This document shows positions 27,501 to 37,280 of a stretch of 64,000 bases of DNA, piece after piece. Every line of letters begins with the position of its first letter. Within the stretch, counting starts at the first letter, position 1. The stretch lies in contig CAADRB010000026.1 in assembly GCA_900708905.1 (NCBI GenBank), positions 2,036,895 to 2,100,894 of the forward strand, read 5' to 3'. The notes beneath the pieces are model-generated. The model saw only the letters and a program-made list of their open reading frames with translations. It was not told where the DNA came from and made no database searches. The position numbers were made by a program, and so were the translations under genes. This stretch comes from Hymenolepis diminuta. Taxonomy: Eukaryota; Platyhelminthes; Cestoda; Cyclophyllidea; Hymenolepididae.

Positions 27501-30500
27501 CAGTAAATTCGAATGTATACCTTCATCCACTATCATATGAACGTAGGCCGGTTTGTAAAATGTGAGATTACGAAAATGCATGCAAATACTAGCCCTCAAT
27601 TTTGAGAATTAATATCTGCAGATGTCACCCAAGGCAATTTAAAACTTGCCTCATTAATAACAAGATTTATTCCAGATGTATATGACTTTATCAAAATGTA
27701 CAAGGCTGTTAGACGGTTGATTATTTCGTTTTAATGAAAGGTACTAACCGAAGAAAGAATCAAAACGTTTATGAAGTCACCAAATGCATAAGAACTTATT
27801 TAAATGAACATACATAAGTATCTACCGCCACTAAATAGAAAATTTTTTTGAGATTCAGTACGCCACAATCATTTATTCGAACCAAAAACGATTACACAGC
27901 GATAGTGGGCGAATATCTACATCAATAGTTAACAAACAGCCTAAAGTACAGCAACAAAATCTATTTTCTTAACTTTTCTTATGTCTTCTCTTACCCCATT
28001 TTAGGCGCGTATGTTTATTAGATCAAAGAAACGGTTCTTATAATCTCAAAATGGATCTTGTAAATTGATTGATAGATTTAATAACGACTTACATTAAAAG
28101 CATGGAAACACGTGTTTTCAATGCAGTGATTGTAAGCCGGGTGAGGAGGCAAAGGGAAGAGTAGAACGCCATCTTCTCTGGCTCTTTCAAGCACACGAAC
28201 ACTTATAAACTGCAAATGACCATCATAAAGGAGTATCAAAGGACGTTTTGCGATCTGGGGCCGAAAATGCTTTAAGAACCACTGAATGAAGGCATCGGAA
28301 TTCACCCATCCTGAGGGTGTGCTGGCAAATTTCGTGCCACGAACTGAACCTTCCATCATGCTGTCTGGAAAAAAATTAACATATGAAATAGATGGCGATA
28401 ATAGTAGTAAAGCATGTAATATAAGTTCATTGTACGGTCGTGGAAGCATAGAAGTTCAATGCACCAGCAACACATCAGATGACGGGGTATTTTTTAGTTA
28501 GAATTACGAATTTGAATGAGTAGATGTCCTTCAAAAGGGAAGGATAATGCCGTGAGTTAAAGTTTAAATACAATTTTTCCAAGTAGTAGCTTAAAGCTCA
28601 TCTATTTATGTGCTGATATATTAACTCGAAAACTGTATCGAACTCCCTCTAAAAAACCAACGAACTATCATACTAAAAAATTTTCGCATTAAAAAATATA
28701 TTATGTGTTTTAGTAAAGAAAAATTTTTAATTTTGCAGCACTTTCCTTGTTATCTATTACATTAAAGCTGGATTATGAAAATAAATATATGAATTCATTT
28801 CTCTTCATTCGTCCTTCGTCCTTGACTATCTCAACACCATAAGGTCATGAGGACAAGAAGACAGCGATCTCTACTTGCGATTACGGAAATTTTTATGTTA
28901 TCAGGACCGAAATTGTCCCACTTCGCTCTTTTACCGACTAGTAAATTGTAAAATGGAAAGCTCACCTTCTTATCCAACTCGTATTTTAGATAATGAATAT
29001 TAATTTTCAACTTTATCACCATAACCTAAACATTACATTACTGTAAAAAAACGTTTTCGAAATAACAAAATTCTTGAGTATCTGATGCACGTACAGACAA
29101 CCAAACTTCAGATTCGTAAAATCAGTTTCTACTGTTTCGAAATAAGTAGCATAGGCAAACAAATTTGATGTTGAGTGCACTAAAAGGACTACACAGTCGG
29201 TTCCAAGCCAAATATTCAGGCGTGTACTCTTAAAATGCGATGTGCAGGTAGAAAAACACAAATAAAACGCAAAACAACCTTCTTTAGTCCCGTTTTAGTC
29301 CTATTTGAGATTGTATTATTCCTGCGAATTCACTTTGTTTAAATAAACAGTCGCAGAATCTGTGCAACGAAACAATTTTTGCACAAAGGTGATTTACCTC
29401 GTCCTAATTTAATTCAATAATAATATATACATGAAAATATGCAAAATTTAAATCAGTCTAAATCATAGGCGTAAAATTAAAAGGATAAGCCCTAGCGCAT
29501 ATGGCAGCAAATCAAATGGAATGTCATACCGAAATTTCGATGATAAATATACGAGACGTTTATGCATAGCAGTCAAGGAAGTCTTATACACTCTCAAAAT
29601 AAAACAGAAATTTCAATACTGTTACCAACTTTTAATCCCAAATTACTTTACTAGCAAAAAGAACTACTCGAACTACAAATACGACCTCAATATTTCTACG
29701 AATTTAACTTAATCATTGTGACGAGCATATGAGCAATACAGAGTTTGGTGGAGAGGATTCGAGATAGAAAACTGATACTTACGGGTAATTGTTTCGCCAT
29801 GATATAAAAGGAAGGGAGGAATTTTTTCACCAGCTGCACTTCCAGCGCCGATAATCACAACCGTGGGACTCCAATAACTGACAGATTGAGCACGCTGGAC
29901 ACTGATCGGGAGCAATTTGGGCGGTTGGTTCTCACAACTCACGCTCACTTCATCTACAACCCACATATGCTCCGGCTTGTCCTTAATGTCGTATTTGGTC
30001 AATACCTGGACACGAAAGTAAAAATCAATAATGATTGATTAATGAGACATATCGGCACTGCAAGTTCTTAATGACTCATAATTTAAGATAACTTGAGTAA
30101 AACAAATAAGTTAAAATCAAATCAGTACAAACTGTCCTTAATGAAAAAGGAAAAATAGGGAACGAGAAACGGGTTCTTTCTTAATGGTGTAATTGTCAAT
30201 TGACAGACATTGATCACCTTTAAAGGGACATTTCAATTTGTGTGAAATCCAGCTAAATTCTAGCTTGAGATATTCTGGAGCAAATAAATTAAATTAAGTC
30301 AATCATATCATGGCCACTTATTTTGCACTCGATTACCTCCAAGACTGTTGCCATAGTAGTTTTAAGATTTGACCTTTTTATCAATGACTCTGAAGGATAC
30401 TGAAAAGAAAATAATGACAAAATTATGGTGTTTAGAATATTTGCTCACACGCTAAAAACTTGTCTACGATATTTAAATGAGGCATACTATAGAAGTCATT

Positions 30501-31360
30501 GGTTCGGGATCCGTCTGAGTCAATTAAATAATCAGAATGACCAGTCGCAATCACGAAAACGGAATATTTCGAAACTCAATCTGATCCATTTACCCGGAAA
30601 AAAATGTTTAAAATTATTTTCCTTCAATAAGATAAGAAGTTATTGACCTTGTCAAGTTGTTCAAAATATGCCTGAATAGCATCACCAGAGACACCTTTCG
30701 ACTTCCGATTACTTCGAGGACCGAAGAGAAAGTTCTTTAAATCTGGCCAACGATTTAGGAACGCGTAGAACCAAGCTTGACTGGGATTGAGATACTTAAA
30801 AGGAGCGATGCGACCAACAGCTTTTGTCATATCACCTGCAAGCTCAACTACCTAAATAAAACAAGCAGTATTTTATTTTCAATATCACGAGGGCGAGATC
30901 GAATTTTCACCAATAATAAAAACATACTTGATTTCGAGTGTAAGGATAGCCAATTTTACTCATAAAAAGGATATGATCAACCATTTTCTTCTCTTCATCA
31001 AAGGTGAAAAATGTGGGAGGACCGGGTCTATTGCATTCCAAGCTGACTCTCCCATGAACTCTATCGCGTAGAGTTGATTCTGGGACATTAAATGCGGTTG
31101 CTGCACCTCGAAGTGACATACCCTGATATTTGACAGCATTGTAAGCGTTGGTCATATCCCGTTGGGTCCATCTTCGACGACGAGACTAAATATATGTATA
31201 AAATTAAAAACAAAAGAATCCTCACCTTTGGTCTAAATGGTCCAAGGCCTTCTATGCCACGGTAAAAGACCACATGGCTAAAATCATCTGGACCAACGTC
31301 CATTGAATTTTCACCTTCTTGGTCAAAATTTGCATCCACGTATTCTTCGTCGACCATCAT
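24559..31360 (-). CDS. Pogo/Tigger/Jerky-like transposase-derived protein with C-terminal PHD-like zinc finger (10 exons)
   Basis: Exons on the minus strand: 31226-31360, 30928-31185, 30648-30851, 29783-30005, 28093-28364, 26425-26622, 26127-26343, 25167-25495, 24884-25090, 24559-24810. Every junction keeps phase and gives 764 aa. Domains: an acidic N-terminus; a pipsqueak-type HTH (51-90, with GMSLRGAATAFNVPESTLRD); a CENP-B-type DNA-binding segment around residues 148-199 (WFYAFLNRWPDL...KGVS); and a DDE_1 core with D217 (WVVDEV), D321 (LLYDGH), LPPH (345-348), and GICPFN near its end. A Pro/Thr/Ser-rich linker covers 503-612. The Cys4-His-Cys3 finger starts at about 662 (CAIC, then CNYCKRWMH, then CALC). 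At the third acidic site of the family (the D of QPLD) the sequence has Glu356-Asn357. The intact, intron-rich frame suggests a host gene of transposase origin that binds DNA, not a live transposon. No terminal repeats were seen. Confidence 0.82.
30337..30399 (-). other. Possible 63-nt in-frame cassette exon
   Basis: Within the 30006-30647 intron of the transposase-derived gene there is a 63-nt open segment flanked by TTTTCAG and GTAATC on the minus strand. It would add 21 residues (YPSESLIKRSNLKTTMATVL and Glu) without shifting frame. The family alignment reads straight through without it (EQLDK joined to VLTKYDIKDKPEHMW). It is therefore either an alternative exon inserted just before the DDE core or a chance open segment. 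Confidence 0.3.
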
Positions 31361-31372
31361 AACAAATGTAAT

Positions 31373-31374
31373 CT
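31373..31374 (-). promoter_or_regulatory. Candidate trans-splice (or 5' UTR) acceptor of the transposase-derived gene
   Basis: On the minus strand a T-rich tract followed by AAATTTAG ends 12 nt before the ATG. There is no room for a normal 5' UTR, so this is either a spliced-leader acceptor or the end of a 5' UTR intron. Confidence 0.45.
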
Positions 31375-33200
31375 AAATTTCAAAAAATAATGAAAGTGCG
31401 TCGGCTATTATGCAAATAAAATAGTCAAAACGAGAATTGATGCGTAGGCAAAGGGTGCAAAAGCTGTTACAAGAGTATATTTTGGTGTTAACCTAAAAAT
31501 GTATTAAATTTAAAATAAAATAGCACAATTCTATATATTAAGAACTCTAGGTCTTAAAGAAGGTGCAGTACCAAGGTCTTGAGACGGAAGATGTAACTTA
31601 TGTGACTGCAAAACCAGTTTTAATTTGCATAAGAGGATAAAACCAAATCATTAAATTTCCATTTATAACACAAGAAAATCAATTATTCAATAATTACCCT
31701 TCCTGATTAATTACAACGGTGGAAGCAAATGAATTAGAGTGCGTCTTAAATGTTCAATGCCGCAAGTGTATAAATGATAAATATCAAATTAATCGAATGA
31801 AACCTATGCCAATGAAGTATAAAGGATTGTTAACGCTTTAATTAGAAGCGGATACACAAATAACTTACATCCGAAATATCCGGATTAGCCGAAAATATGT
31901 AAGTATCTTTGACAGTTCCGCCCTTTACCTCGTCGAAGCTTTAGGTGGTCAACATAACAAAGTATTTGTTGAGTCATTATTATTTTCTGAAAAAAATATT
32001 TTTTCAACAATATATGAATTATTTGTATCTTAATGATCGATAATTTAATTTAATTACTTATCCTTTTATGTTCATCCAAGTATTATAATTTTAAGGTGGC
32101 TTTAATAAATTATCATAGAATCACAGTGCATCTAAGATTATTTAAGCTACTTATTCCTAAAAAAAATATTTCAAATAGAGTATATATTTGGGATAAACTC
32201 TCCTCATAAATGGATTATATATATCTATATAGATCATTTTTTTCTTACACAGACGAATTTTTTCTTGCAAGCCTCTTTTTTATGTTAGAAAGCAATGCAT
32301 TGGAGTAAATTACATCATTATTGCATTTCAATAATTACTACCGTGTGGATTTATTTGAAGGAGTACCTTTTATTTGTTTTCCTAAAAGGCATATACGAAT
32401 CGCATTCGCTTTAAGACTACTTTTGGAACATTCTGACTCAAAAGCCAACTCAAACAGGCTGACAACATATTCCAATAACGTGTGTGATGGCGCATTTTAA
32501 TCTCTCGGGTAACGTCCACCCGCATAATGACGTATCTGAGTCATTCTTTTTACTCCCGCTCTTAAAGGTACATCTTCTTCTCTGCTACATGCCAAAGTGA
32601 CTCATGTAAACTGCCTTTGTCCTTCAACCTATACACTTTCGCTTGCCTACTGGTAAGGTTCTATCTCCTTCTACTCATTGTTCAAATTCACACTCATCTC
32701 TCTCTCTCTCTTCCATTTTCCGTATTTCGTATAACAGAGTTTCGCCACACTCAACTCTGCCCTATTATAGTCTTCTGGACGCCGTGGTGTTTATCTTAGG
32801 TCTGACACTAGCAGAGAACAGAAAGTCAGTGAAGAGATTTCCGCACAAGAAGGGACTAGTTTTAAATATGAAATATACACTACACGAAACAATCAATCAC
32901 ATGGGAACGAGAGGTGGGGTTTATGTCTATGAGATCACTGCACACTTAGATAAATACATAGCTGGGTTATTTGTGTTAATTAAGGCTATTTAATTAGAGA
33001 TAATTCAAGTAAGGACTCATTGGTTCAGGACACGATCGTTCTGCCATTTTTTACACGTTAAAACCAGTGTGCCTGTAAGTAACTTTATTTTCCCTCATTT
33101 TGATTAAAAATTTTTAAAAAATGTAATAATGTTAGTTCTATCGGGGCCACATCAATCGAATAAGTAGAATAAGTCAAGTCACTCATGTCGCCAGATCAGT

Positions 33201-33293
33201 TCGGAGGTGGCAGGCAAGCCAATCCAATCTATTATTAAGTAAATTAGGTTATTATAAAAAACAAAACATTTCTTCGTTAGACGTCAGTCATGT
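33201..33293. repeat. Diverged duplicated segment, copy 1
   Basis: It starts at CAGTTCGGAGGTGGCAGGCA and ends near CGTCAGTCATGT. By eye it resembles copy 2 at 33608-33690 at both ends (about 17 of 22 bases match at the start), with an AT-rich, length-variable middle. Confidence 0.4.
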
Positions 33294-33607
33294 CTCGTCG
33301 TCGGTGTCTCGACATGATGATCGGCATCTGTTTAGGTATCTATTTACAAACAGGCAAACACACAGCGGGATCACCTGTGGACACAGTAGTGAAGGTCTTT
33401 TCGCCAGTCACTCATTTCTAATCGCTAGGTGAAGGTAGACATCTGCTGGCTATACCACATTTGAATTAATACGTTTGCGAAAATGCTGTAATTTGAACTT
33501 TCATAGTTGAGATTATTAAAAATGACATTGCATTTAATTTCAATGTTCGAGAATTGGGACCCGGACAACGTAGAATGAACATGTTAAGCCACTATTGTCA
33601 ATAAAAC

Positions 33608-33690
33608 AGTTTGGAAGTGACAAGAAAGTTATCTCTGTTAAATATTAATCTAAAAATTATCATTCCATTATGAGATGTCGGTCATGTTCA
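33608..33690. repeat. Diverged duplicated segment, copy 2
   Basis: It starts at CAGTTTGGAAGTGACAAGAA and ends near TGTCGGTCATGT, paralleling copy 1 about 400 nt upstream in the same orientation. The element family is unknown. Confidence 0.4.
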
Positions 33691-34646
33691 CTCATCAATA
33701 TACCAGAATGGCGATTATCATGTGGGGGCTTAAATACATGGGTCGTACGATACAAAGCCACAAATATTAAAAAGAAAGATATAAGATATAGCTATGATAA
33801 TATGTTACTGAGCCTCATTAGGACAACGCAGTAGAGGTCAGGAGGAGTTGCAGACAGAGGAGCTGGTTGAAGAATTTGATTATAGGAGTTGAAAAGCAAG
33901 AGTTGGAAAGAGGCGAGTTGGGGAGAAGGTGTTGTTAGATGATCATTTGAATTTTCACAGGAGTTTCGACAGATGGCCAAGTATCTTACCAATAACATCT
34001 CTTTGGTTGACAGCTAATTTTAATCTTTTAAGCTTTTTTTCGGCATATCAATCTAGTCAAGTTGAAATTGAATACATTAACTTTAGTACGCTTTCAGAAG
34101 GTACTAATCAGTTTCATACATATTTTTGCTTGGATGTTCAATAATTTTCAGAGAGTAATTATTTTGTTTTGTGTAGTCCAAATTACCGTGATTTTGCATA
34201 AATTGCAACTCTATAGAACATTATCTGTATTTTGAATGAATTTCAACTATATACTATTTGCCCAAACTAATCTCCAATTCAGTGGAATCGAATATCTTTG
34301 AAGAATTTGATAAGTAGCTTTGCTGATAGCTATCAGTAGTTTTGAAGCAAAATAAAATGATTAATTAAAATAATCTGTCCCGCATTCTCTAATTCTTAGG
34401 TAAGGAAAATAAAAGTTTATGTAAAATATCTAAAAATGCATAAACTGTCATAAAAATCCTTAATGATCAGAATCACTTCCCATATATAGTCTTATTTGAA
34501 ATAACCCATGAGGCCCTTCTGACAAGGAACCTTACTCAAGCATTTGTTATGGCATAAAATTGTCTTTCGTTAATATTATTTTATAATATAAAAGTCAAAA
34601 CAGGTATATTGCTGGTATATTATTCTTACCAATTTTACTGAACCTC

Positions 34647-34648
34647 AG
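34647..34648 (+). promoter_or_regulatory. Candidate 5' acceptor upstream of the L13m gene
   Basis: A pyrimidine-containing stretch ending in CCTCAG lies 62 nt before the L13m ATG. It may be a trans-splice or 5' UTR splice acceptor. Confidence 0.3.
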
Positions 34649-34710
34649 AGTAGGCGCAAGATTAGAAGTCGCCGCTGCTGTGGTTTTTGCATTATCTGAA
34701 AATAAATTCA

Positions 34711-35563
34711 ATGTCTTATTTTCGCGTACAGGTATGGCTAACCGGTATCAAACTAATTTTTTCAGAGATGGAAAACCTTCGCGCATCGATGGTTCTTGTA
34801 TGACGCCTATATGCAGTGCCCGATGCTTTCTGGAGAGCTATTGGCCTCATATCTAACCGGAGCCAGAAAACGAATATACGATCCTCGACACGATCACGGC
34901 GATAGTATTATTGTTTTTAACAGTCGCCACATTGCGGCAAAGGATAATAGCATGTACTGGAGACGCTTCCTTTACACACATCACACAAGGTTCGGTCCCT
35001 ACCGTGTTGAAGAAACAATGGAAGAAATGCATGCCCGAGATCCAACTGAGGTTGGTTCTATCGATTTCTAAATTGATTTGTATTTGTATTGATCAATTTT
35101 TTACATCTCAATAGGTTTTAAGGCGGGAAGTTAGATCCCATTTAAAGAACTGCTCTTCACGACATGACTGGCTTTCTCGTCTTCATATTTACGCTGATGG
35201 TATTGAAGTTAGTAACTTATCTTCACCCATTTTCTTTTCTCATTCTAAATTTTTTACATTGAAAGTTAACTTTTTGATTATCAGTCTGTACCGGAAGATC
35301 TAATGAGGAATGTTTCGGGGGTTATTCGTCAGGTTATGCCTGTACCCAAGAGACTAGATGAGTATACAACGGAGGAGATTGAGGCTTTTCCTAAGCTCTT
35401 TGATTGGTGCGTTGGTTTTGCTCATACCTAAAACTATTTCCAGCATATTTTTCTTAATTCATCAATTTTTTTTAGGCCGGAAGATTATGCAGTTCGTCCT
35501 CTAAGTGAATACACAAAGCCACGACCACGCGCTGGTAAAGTCCCAAAGGATGTAAAAAATTAG
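34711..35563 (+). CDS. MRPL13: Mitochondrial large-subunit ribosomal protein L13 (uL13m)
   Basis: Exons 34711-34731, 34766-35050, 35115-35207, 35285-35406 and 35476-35563 give 202 aa, with phase kept at each join. The protein is a structural part of the mitochondrial 39S-type ribosomal subunit. The sequence follows the uL13 fold: an N-terminal RWKTFAHRWFLYDAYMQCPM in place of the WATFAR...LLDGKMQ start of animal L13m; then GELLASYL, GDSIIVFNSRHIA, the aromatic YTHHTRFGPYR loop and HARDPTEVLRREV; then a C-terminal helix and tail with SVPEDL and EIEAFPKLFDWPEDY. Animal L13m is about 178 aa; this one has a short C-terminal extension. The first coding exon is only 21 nt and the first intron only 34 nt. 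It is convergent with the mtIF-3-like gene. The start fits the length of human L13m but is the least certain part. Confidence 0.9.
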
Positions 35564-35605
35564 GTCATTCTAGTCAACTCCCAGAATGTACATAGTGTCT
35601 TTTTT

Positions 35606-35611
35606 AATAAA
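35606..35611 (+). promoter_or_regulatory. AATAAA polyadenylation signal of the L13m gene
   Basis: AATAAA lies about 43 nt after the L13m stop codon, a normal distance for a short 3' UTR. Confidence 0.7.
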
Positions 35612-36652
35612 CAGAAGTAGATTTTCATTGAAAGGATTTTATTAAAGATAGCCGAAGTAGTGTATTACATGATGGAAGAGTGTACTTTGTTATTGTCTAG
35701 GAGGAAGAATTAGCGTAAACTCCTTGAGGTCACTGCTTTGTACCAACTTCGGATTCTTGGAGGTGCATTCCTTAAATGCTTCGGTGAATCGTTGGACACT
35801 GGAATCGTATAATTTCTACGGAAAGGAATACATGACATTGGATAACTGAGAGTCAACATGCTTGTATGCACTCAACAACTGGATTAGAAAGGTGATTTTC
35901 ATCAGTTCATGAAAAGCGAAGACTTCATGCCCCACTATACGTTACGTCACATTAGATTAAAGATACAAACATGCTTCCCTTACAAACAATCAATCGCCTG
36001 CTGTATTTGTGGTGGAAGCAACGTTTCTTGGATAAAGGATGTAGGTACTGCCACCGCAGATCTTTTCTCCAGACTCCAGTAAGACACTAATATTTTTTAT
36101 AAATTTTGGAGTGATATGGCCTATAACATTCATCTTCGGTGGAGAGAAACGTAAATTCAATCAGAACTATGAAATGACCAACCCGTCTGGTTAGTAATAA
36201 TTAAGTCACCAGGATATGATGAGCTTCATTTGTAGTCATTACAAGACTCAAAGATTAGAAGAAAACAGTAGTTTCTAACAGAAAACTCATCGCGATTAAG
36301 TTAAATCGTATTTCTTCTCATTAAGTAGCAAACACTGCAGAAAGGAATAAATCAATATGTAAAAATTGAAAACCCCAACTAAGGCAAGCGGATAAACCGC
36401 CGGCTGAAATACTAACTTTATGACACCACGAAAACTAACGGCAAATAATTGATTCCATAGCATAAGCAATGACAGCGGAGAAGAGCATTTATGGCAGATA
36501 GAAACATCCCGATTTATATCTTGTTGAGGGATTCGTATTCGGTAGGCCAATATTACCAACAGAGTTTCACTGGCTCTAAAAGAGTGCCGGAATAGATCGG
36601 CCAAACTCAGTAGGGACTGATATTTTTATCACTTATAATTATTCTTCATATG
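35612..36652. other. Intergenic region between convergent L13m and mtIF-3 genes
   Basis: About 1 kb. No gene was recognised. A minus-strand open stretch at about 35995-36091 looks protein-like and has an upstream AG. It could be an additional 3' exon of the mtIF-3-like gene, but no convincing donor was found. A longer minus-strand frame at 36296-36604 matches nothing I know. Confidence 0.5.
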
Positions 36653-37271
36653 TCAACTTGCCTTCTTCATTACCAACTTCTGTTCTTCTGAAAGGGTTGG
36701 GGAGTCATTAATCTGTCTGAGTTGTTGATTGGGAAGGCGTATATTAATACTGACTTCGTGTCCCTTGACAACAAGTTCAGTGGCCTGTTTCACCTTAATT
36801 CCCATCATGTGGTCATCAATATTTGTGCGCAGTTTCAGTAACTTGTCCCTGTGAGAGGAAGATGAGGATTTCAAACCGTGAACTGGTTCAACAAGGACTA
36901 AGGGTGGGCATCCTGTTTCCTCAAGCTAAAATATAAAATCAAACTGCATTGGGCCAGAGATTAAAAAGTAATTGACAAACACTCACAACTTTAGCAGTGA
37001 TATTCTCTTTACGCATGAGGGATTTAAGGACGGAAGACTGCACTTCAACTGGAGATTCATTTGTAATTGAAAGACTCTGAGTTAAACGTTTTGGAAGGTT
37101 GGAAGAAAATTGGACACGTACTGTAGGATTTTTAGCTAATAAACTAAGTGTCTCTGATTCCCGCTGAACTTGATCTTCAAGTTGACCTGAATTAGGTCTA
37201 CGCGCGAGAGAAGCCGTCAAACACATTGAACGATATGTTGAAAGAGAGAGATTTCTAGCTAAACCCAGCAT
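36653..37271 (-). CDS. MTIF3: Mitochondrial translation initiation factor IF-3-like protein
   Basis: Two exons on the minus strand, 36987-37271 and 36653-36925, separated by a 61-nt intron, give 185 aa. IF-3 binds the small mitochondrial subunit and keeps the subunits apart during initiation. Seen here: an N-terminus with many Arg, Ser and Leu and no acidic residue in the first 28 positions (MLGLARNLSLSTYRSMCLTA), typical of a mitochondrial presequence; a weak N-domain (ending CPPLVLVEPVHG); and a C-domain start in which KLRTNIDDHMMGIKVKQATE, followed by LVVKGHEVSINI, matches the strand-helix-strand with the DEHD and KGHKV motifs of IF-3. The end is short: the last strands of the bacterial C-domain are missing, so either the protein is truncated or one more exon lies below 36653. 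An AG acceptor sits 7 nt before the ATG. Confidence 0.68.
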
Positions 37272-37278
37272 GTCATAT

Positions 37279-37280
37279 CT
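37279..37280 (-). promoter_or_regulatory. Candidate trans-splice acceptor of the mtIF-3-like gene
   Basis: On the minus strand CCTTTACCGTTTAG ends 7 nt before the ATG, leaving almost no 5' UTR. This is as expected for a spliced-leader acceptor. Confidence 0.45.

Larger units (their letters stand above)
31375..34646. other. Head-to-head intergenic region
   Basis: About 3.3 kb between the divergent transposase-derived gene (minus) and the L13m gene (plus). It presumably holds both promoters, but no specific element could be assigned. The 32.5-33.5 kb part is less AT-rich than its surroundings and contains a CT-rich run at about 32697-32715, a diverged duplicated segment (33201-33293 and 33608-33690), and a short inverted repeat TCATGTC/GACATGA at about 33288-33318. 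The open frames at 32.6-33.0 kb are low-complexity and not recognised. Confidence 0.5.

Noticed and set aside
28365..28449. N-terminal extension of the 28093-28364 exon from an ATG at 28449
   Set aside because: The extension is intronic: a TTTTTTTCCAG acceptor precedes 28364 and the phase fits the upstream exon.
28286..28501. Plus-strand frame over the transposase-derived gene
   Set aside because: Antisense to a DDE exon with clear family motifs, and without splice or homology support.
30501..30530. TTGGTTCGGGATCC, resembling a tRNA T-arm
   Set aside because: No pairing acceptor, D or anticodon arms upstream.
36296..36604. Minus-strand 102-codon frame
   Set aside because: Hydrophobic but without family motifs; no link to the mtIF-3 gene could be made.
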